Shown: piece after piece, positions 32,701 to 34,934 of the stretch | Numbering within the stretch: the stretch's first letter is position 1 | How the letters are laid out: every line of letters begins with the position of its first letter | Assembly: GCA_002344975.1 (NCBI GenBank) | Contig: DDUV01000096.1 | Coordinates: 1-34,934 of the forward strand | Reading direction: 5' to 3' | DNA length: 34,934 nucleotides | From: Saprospiraceae bacterium UBA2329 | GTDB taxonomy: Bacteria > Bacteroidota > Bacteroidia > Chitinophagales > Saprospiraceae | The notes under the pieces: model-generated | What the model saw: the letters and a program-made list of their open reading frames with translations, nothing else | The model's database searches: none | Told to the model about the DNA's origin: nothing | Position numbers and translations under genes: made by a program

Positions 32701-34934
32701 ATGCTACCGGCATGTACATGTTTGGAGACCTTCCTCCGGGCGAGTACAAAATCACTTTCACCACACCGACGGGCTTTACACCTACACTCGTCAATCAGGG
32801 CGGAGACCCCGCTTTGGACAACAATGCCGACCCTGCCATGGCAGGCATGACGCCTGTCTTCCCGGTGATGAGCGGCGACACCATTCCTACCATTGACGCA
32901 GGTTTTGTAGGAGCCTTCGACTTGGCTTTGATCAAGATTCTGGCTCCGGGCCAGCCGGCTCAGGTACGCCCCGGCGATACCATTCACTATCGCATTCGGG
33001 TGATCAATCAGGGCAGAGTCTATGCCGATAACATTCTTATCAGCGACCATGTGCCTGCACAAATGGCCTTTGAAGCTGCTATTACCGGCAATGCCGCATG
33101 GACTTTGGCTGCTCCGGGTCTCATTCAACGCACGCTTTCTGTTGCCAACGGAAGTTTGCCTGTGGGTGGCCTGGCGCCGGCCGATTCAACTGAAATAAGC
33201 GTTTATCTGACACTGAACAGCCCGCTTCCGGCCGGCTTACAGGTGGATAACTTTGCAGAAATCACTGAGGCAACCAATCCTGACGGAACACCTATGGTGG
33301 ACGTGGATTCTCAGTATGACGATGATCCGAATAACAATACCTTGCTGCAAGACAACGCTGTGAACGGCAATGGCTCTGCTCAGGGCGAAGATGACGACCA
33401 TCATGACATCGCCTCTGTCACCACGCTGACCTACGACCTGGCCTTGATCAAGTTGCTGGCCAACAACCAGCCGCTCAACGTACAACCCGGCGATACGATC
33501 CACTATCGCATCCGGGTGGTCAATCAGGGTACGATTCCGGCGAATAACATTTTGATCACAGACTATGTGCCTGCCAACATGACCTACGAAACGGGTATTG
33601 CGGGCAACGTAAGATGGGCGGTGAACGGCGGCTTGCTGCAACGTACGCTCACAATAGCCGACGGCGATTTGTCTGCCGGTGGTCTGGCTCCGGGTCAGTC
33701 TGTGGAAGTGAGCTTGTACCTGACCTTAAACAGTCCTTTACCTGCCAGTATGACGGTGCGTAACACCGCAGAAATAAGCGGAGGTACAGATGAAAACGGC
33801 GATCCGCAACAAGATGTAGATTCGCAGTACGACACCAATCCGAATGATGACACGACTACTGCCGACAACGAAACCGGCGGTAACGGCAACAATCCGGGTG
33901 AAGATGACGACGACTTAGACTATGCAGATATCATTGTCAAACCTTACGACCTGGCTTTGATTAAGATTCTGGCGGCCAATCAATCGCCCAGCGTACAGCC
34001 CGGCGACACGATCCACTATCGCATCCGCGTAATCAATCAAGGACAGATACCTGCCGACAACATTTTGATCACAGACTATGTGCCTGCCAACATGACCTAC
34101 GAAACGGGCATTGCGGGCAACGTAAGATGGGCGGTGAACGGCGGCTTGCTGCAACGTACACTCACAATAGCCGACGGCGATCTGCCGGCCGGTGGTCTGG
34201 CTCCGGGCCAGCAGGTGGAAGTGAGCTTGTATCTGACGCTCAACGATCCGCTGCCTGCGGGTGTGACGGTGCGCAACGCTGCGGAAATCAGCGGCGGCAC
34301 GGATGAGAACGGCGATCCGCAACAAGATGTGGATTCGCAATACGACACCAATCCGAATGATGATACGACTACTGCCGACAACGAAACCGGCGGTAACGGA
34401 AACAATCCGGGCGAGGATGATGACGACTTTGACTATGTGGACATCACTGTCAAGCCTTTCGACTTAGCCTTGATCAAGATATTGGCTGCCGGCCAGTCTC
34501 TCAACGTACAACCCGGCGATACGATTCACTATCGCATCCGGGTGGTGAACCAAGGTCAGATTCCTGCGGACAACATTCTGATCAGCGATTACCTGCCGTT
34601 GAACGTACTGTTCTTTGAACCAGGCATCAACGGCAACCAGAACTGGTCGTTTGCGCCCAACGCAGTGAACTACAATGTCATCCAACGCACCTTGAGTGTG
34701 GCGGCAGGCGATATTCCTGCGGGCGGCTTATTGCCGGGCAACTTCGTGGAAGTCAGCGTATATCTGACCTTGAATGATCCGTTGCCTGCAATGGACCGGG
34801 TTCGCAACTTCGCAGAAATTTCTGACTTCACCGACGAAAACGGCGACGATCAGATAGACGTGGATTCTGATCCGAATGCCATCCGCGACGACGATGTGGT
34901 GAACAACGACAACGACATCAGCGGCAACGGCAAC
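26712..34934 (+). CDS. Giant exported modular surface protein (5' part; runs off the window)
   Basis: One uninterrupted frame of 2741 codons, with no stop before the window end. The signal peptide is about 1-27 (YKGLGMVMCMLCMGFIPLSA, then Q). Modules in order: an SdrD-B-like domain (about 29-140, FRDFDGNGLQTG); a region with beta-propeller-like phrases (about 170-645, GDIDISDDGRYLYVMNLYDR); SdrD-B-like (649-792); GEVED (793-978, ending GEVEDYKLPL); SdrD-B-like (979-1126); GEVED (1127-1313); six SdrD-B-like domains (1314-2068) with D-x-N-x-N-G-x-Q-D calcium-binding-type loops; and at least four DUF11-like domains (from 2069, DTIHYRIRVINQG). An in-frame ATG at 26493 would add 73 residues before the signal peptide. 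Probably a cell-surface adhesin; a C-terminal sorting domain would lie outside the window. Confidence 0.9.
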   Translation, partial: MGKFHIYKGLGMVMCMLCMGFIPLSAQSGRAFRDFDGNGLQTGAEPGVEGVEVRLYANATPPAKDQLIGTAITNASGDFNFVSNLQSGRAANPGERLRIEFTIPTSFRCGLEDLVDFTGYNANSYGSSIQFITGQQNNLRFALNYPGQVVTNQDPDVFLPCYVFGSPGQGGNVDNEPALVQTKFSWSGIPAGNTGGTPGVPGPIKIGTAAETGSLYGVAFSRQAQKVFASANLRRHSAMGPMGPGGIYLVDPYTANPNKVTQFLNLDAIGIPTQGAGPHPPNPMNNTSPVSDYVGTNLERGLPANKHTPSTDYAAGDQVGKVSLGDIDISDDGRYLYVMNLYDRRIYEIDLVTPSNPQAPTLADVPTRVRSWAVPNPATNAQQGEHRPWGLKSYRGKLYFGVVLSGQDINGNVVSPVNGSGNSQLGTQLRGYVYELNTNSSTFTVRLDFGFGYGRERSWIPWGYRQGFASRYFSGTEREVAEPVIADIEFDDEGNMLVGILDRKGHIYAINNNDFNGNLVDYEYSTAGELLRAQFVETPNGCVYQIVTRPGTADYYNDNLFHPESVQGPLAILPGSNQVLAVWLDPVNIRSGGTIRLNNVTGAQVTGSAYEITDDRFTLNPGTINEATPSKANALGDVELSGDPAPIEIGNRVWADLDRDGIQDANEPGLAGVTVLLKSPAGAVLATTSTSATGNYVFNLANVPDGNPDVAGAQPGLQPFTDYVVCIPATQFNAGQPLFRFLVADVDQNGVGLGDHSDSDGLEQPGGNVEINVTTGSSGENNHTYDFGFVPTDYGDLPDTYGTSVAQNGPWHYINTAIKLGGCVDGEINGQPEAMAGFMTGGDDNNAGPGSIGDCPGNGDDEDGITFSTPIVPGAQACVTVTAMNMTGAPVILQGWMDWNGNGTFDANEQLTTGGFAPAGAVVPVGGLNNIQICFTVPVDATFQGGALFSRFRISPNGGLSPNGGGIDGEVEDYKLPLAKIGNLVWRDYNYDGQQNEPVDAGIDGATVQLVWAGPDADINTTNDNRTYTTVTSTMGGVPGMYMFIGLLPGTYRVSIPSSPGGAIPTLINVGNPVTDSNNPAGVTVTIPNPISLPLNENGTGDVPNDPDFPDAQNNLTFDFGYVGFDYGDLPNSYGTTIAAQGPVHVISPNLYLGSCVDIEADGQPEAMAGAMTGGDDFTSGAAAMGTCQNGDDEDGIRFTPMVPGAQSCVWITAHNTTGASAILQAWVDWNGNGQFDAGEQLNTGDFAPSGAIIPNGGVSNQLFCFNVPANASFTSAQAMTRWRLSPAGGLTSGTPPGSTPPIGEIEDHKVPLAKVGNLVWEDLNGNGIQDEPASAGLNGIGMELIWAGPDGLVATTADNIVYNTTTSTMGGVPGMYMFTGLIPGTYRVSVSSIAPNYVPTGTLQGGNPIFDSNISTGTTFIIPASINLITGENGTGDVPNDPSYPDPANDLTYDFGYYRPAKVGDFVWHDINGNGLQDGNEPGIGNTAVILEGVDGLGNPVNTTTATDGTGMYMFGDLAPGTYKITFVTPAGGYVPTDDNVGGDDTIDSNADPDMGGMTLPFTVQSGDTIPTFDAGYYIPAAIGNYVWHDLNFNGVQEPGEPGLQGFTVVLTGTDGLGNPVSETLLTDVNGEYLFDSLVPGSYKLTFTAPVGSSYISTGLDQGGDDALDSDANPAMNGMTIFEVLESGEVNLTYDAGYYLPTSLGDLVWLDLNANGVQDPGEPGIAGVEVKLQNANGSPVTTNALGNPIVNQFTDANGFYTFSNLVPGDYKVMFINPDPVRYTLTAQNAGTNDAQDSDADPVMLMTHVTTLESGDHDPTLDAGLFIRAKVGDFVWEDLNGNGIQDPNEPGIENADVTLTGTDGQGNPVNITIQTDATGMYMFGDLIPGEYKITFSAPAGSTLVLTHPNEGNDDAQDSDADPANMGMTPVFTLQSGDTIPTFDAGYYVPAKVGDFVWEDQDFDGIQDPNEPVMSGVVVVLQGFDGAGNPVNLTTVTDATGMYMFGDLPPGEYKITFTTPTGFTPTLVNQGGDPALDNNADPAMAGMTPVFPVMSGDTIPTIDAGFVGAFDLALIKILAPGQPAQVRPGDTIHYRIRVINQGRVYADNILISDHVPAQMAFEAAITGNAAWTLAAPGLIQRTLSVANGSLPVGGLAPADSTEISVYLTLNSPLPAGLQVDNFAEITEATNPDGTPMVDVDSQYDDDPNNNTLLQDNAVNGNGSAQGEDDDHHDIASVTTLTYDLALIKLLANNQPLNVQPGDTIHYRIRVVNQGTIPANNILITDYVPANMTYETGIAGNVRWAVNGGLLQRTLTIADGDLSAGGLAPGQSVEVSLYLTLNSPLPASMTVRNTAEISGGTDENGDPQQDVDSQYDTNPNDDTTTADNETGGNGNNPGEDDDDLDYADIIVKPYDLALIKILAANQSPSVQPGDTIHYRIRVINQGQIPADNILITDYVPANMTYETGIAGNVRWAVNGGLLQRTLTIADGDLPAGGLAPGQQVEVSLYLTLNDPLPAGVTVRNAAEISGGTDENGDPQQDVDSQYDTNPNDDTTTADNETGGNGNNPGEDDDDFDYVDITVKPFDLALIKILAAGQSLNVQPGDTIHYRIRVVNQGQIPADNILISDYLPLNVLFFEPGINGNQNWSFAPNAVNYNVIQRTLSVAAGDIPAGGLLPGNFVEVSVYLTLNDPLPAMDRVRNFAEISDFTDENGDDQIDVDSDPNAIRDDDVVNNDNDISGNGN
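31095..32915 (+). repeat. Five tandem SdrD-B-like coding repeats (about 360 bp each)
   Basis: Units begin at 31095, 31458, 31824, 32199 and 32562. Each opens with a strand such as KVGDFVWEDLNGNGIQDPNE, has a middle TGMYMFGDLxPGEYKITF, and ends DSDADP...SGDTIPTFDAGYY. The first, fourth and fifth units are closest to each other. Each likely folds as a Ca-binding beta sandwich. Confidence 0.85.
32916..34934 (+). repeat. Tandem DUF11-like coding repeats, 513-516 bp period
   Basis: Units start at 32916, 33432, 33945 and 34458 (the last cut by the window end). Units 2 and 3 are nearly identical in DNA over long stretches, for example around 33546-33670 and 34059-34183. Each unit ends in a very acidic linker (NNPGEDDDD) before DLALIK. 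Length is exactly 171 codons for units 2 and 3. Confidence 0.9.

Noticed and set aside
32145..33128. 327-codon frame antisense to the giant gene, with repeated segments
   Set aside because: The repeats only mirror the repeats of the sense gene. The sense frame has a signal peptide and recognisable domains, so the antisense frame is a shadow.

Overview
The window looks like a chromosomal segment of a Bacteroidota bacterium, probably near Saprospiria/Chitinophagia. This rests on the gene set and on sequence signals: repeated TAnnTTTG-type -7 promoter elements (TACCTTTG, TACTTTTG, TATCTTTG), A-rich start regions without Shine-Dalgarno (SD) sequences, many secreted or lipid-anchored proteins of unknown function, and a giant surface protein built of SdrD-B-like, GEVED and DUF11-like modules. 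No rRNA, tRNA, CRISPR array, phage or intact insertion sequence was seen.

Layout. 1-3.1 kb: xseA-xseB (exonuclease VII), then convergently an ECF-type sigma factor with a membrane-anchored TPR/anti-sigma-like partner. 3.1-7.5 kb: intergenic repeats, a small secreted protein, a twin-hairpin element, a DUF6263-like secreted protein and a large TPR-CHAT protein whose catalytic dyad appears lost. 7.5-8.3 kb: a non-coding stretch with several hairpins. 8.3-11.7 kb: an all-helical 501-aa protein and a three-LysM secreted protein. 11.8-13.3 kb: a lower-GC group on the minus strand (59-aa protein, DUF1349-like lipoprotein, sugar O-acetyltransferase). 13.4-20 kb: housekeeping genes rpsU, groEL (no groES), smpB, carA, eno, a DivIC/FtsB-like gene and sucD. 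20-23.4 kb: an RsmI-like methylase, a second methyltransferase, phosphatidylserine decarboxylase and a BioD/Pta-N-like ATPase. 23.4-25.7 kb: a 508-aa helical protein and two tiny genes (39 and 38 aa), each with its own promoter and terminator and with similar C-terminal ends. 25.7-26.7 kb: AT-rich, no convincing gene. 26.7 kb to the window end: a single open frame of at least 2741 codons encoding the giant exported protein, running off the edge.

Most notable points: (i) the two small-peptide genes next to the 508-aa protein; (ii) a near-perfect sigma-54-type -24/-12 promoter before a groEL without groES; (iii) rpsU as the one gene with a strong SD sequence; (iv) a CHAT domain without its His/Cys; (v) an intergenic element after sucD made of four 15-bp palindromes arranged as a larger inverted repeat; (vi) near-identical 513-bp tandem repeats in the giant protein gene. 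Family names come from reading the translated sequence by eye; no database search was run.
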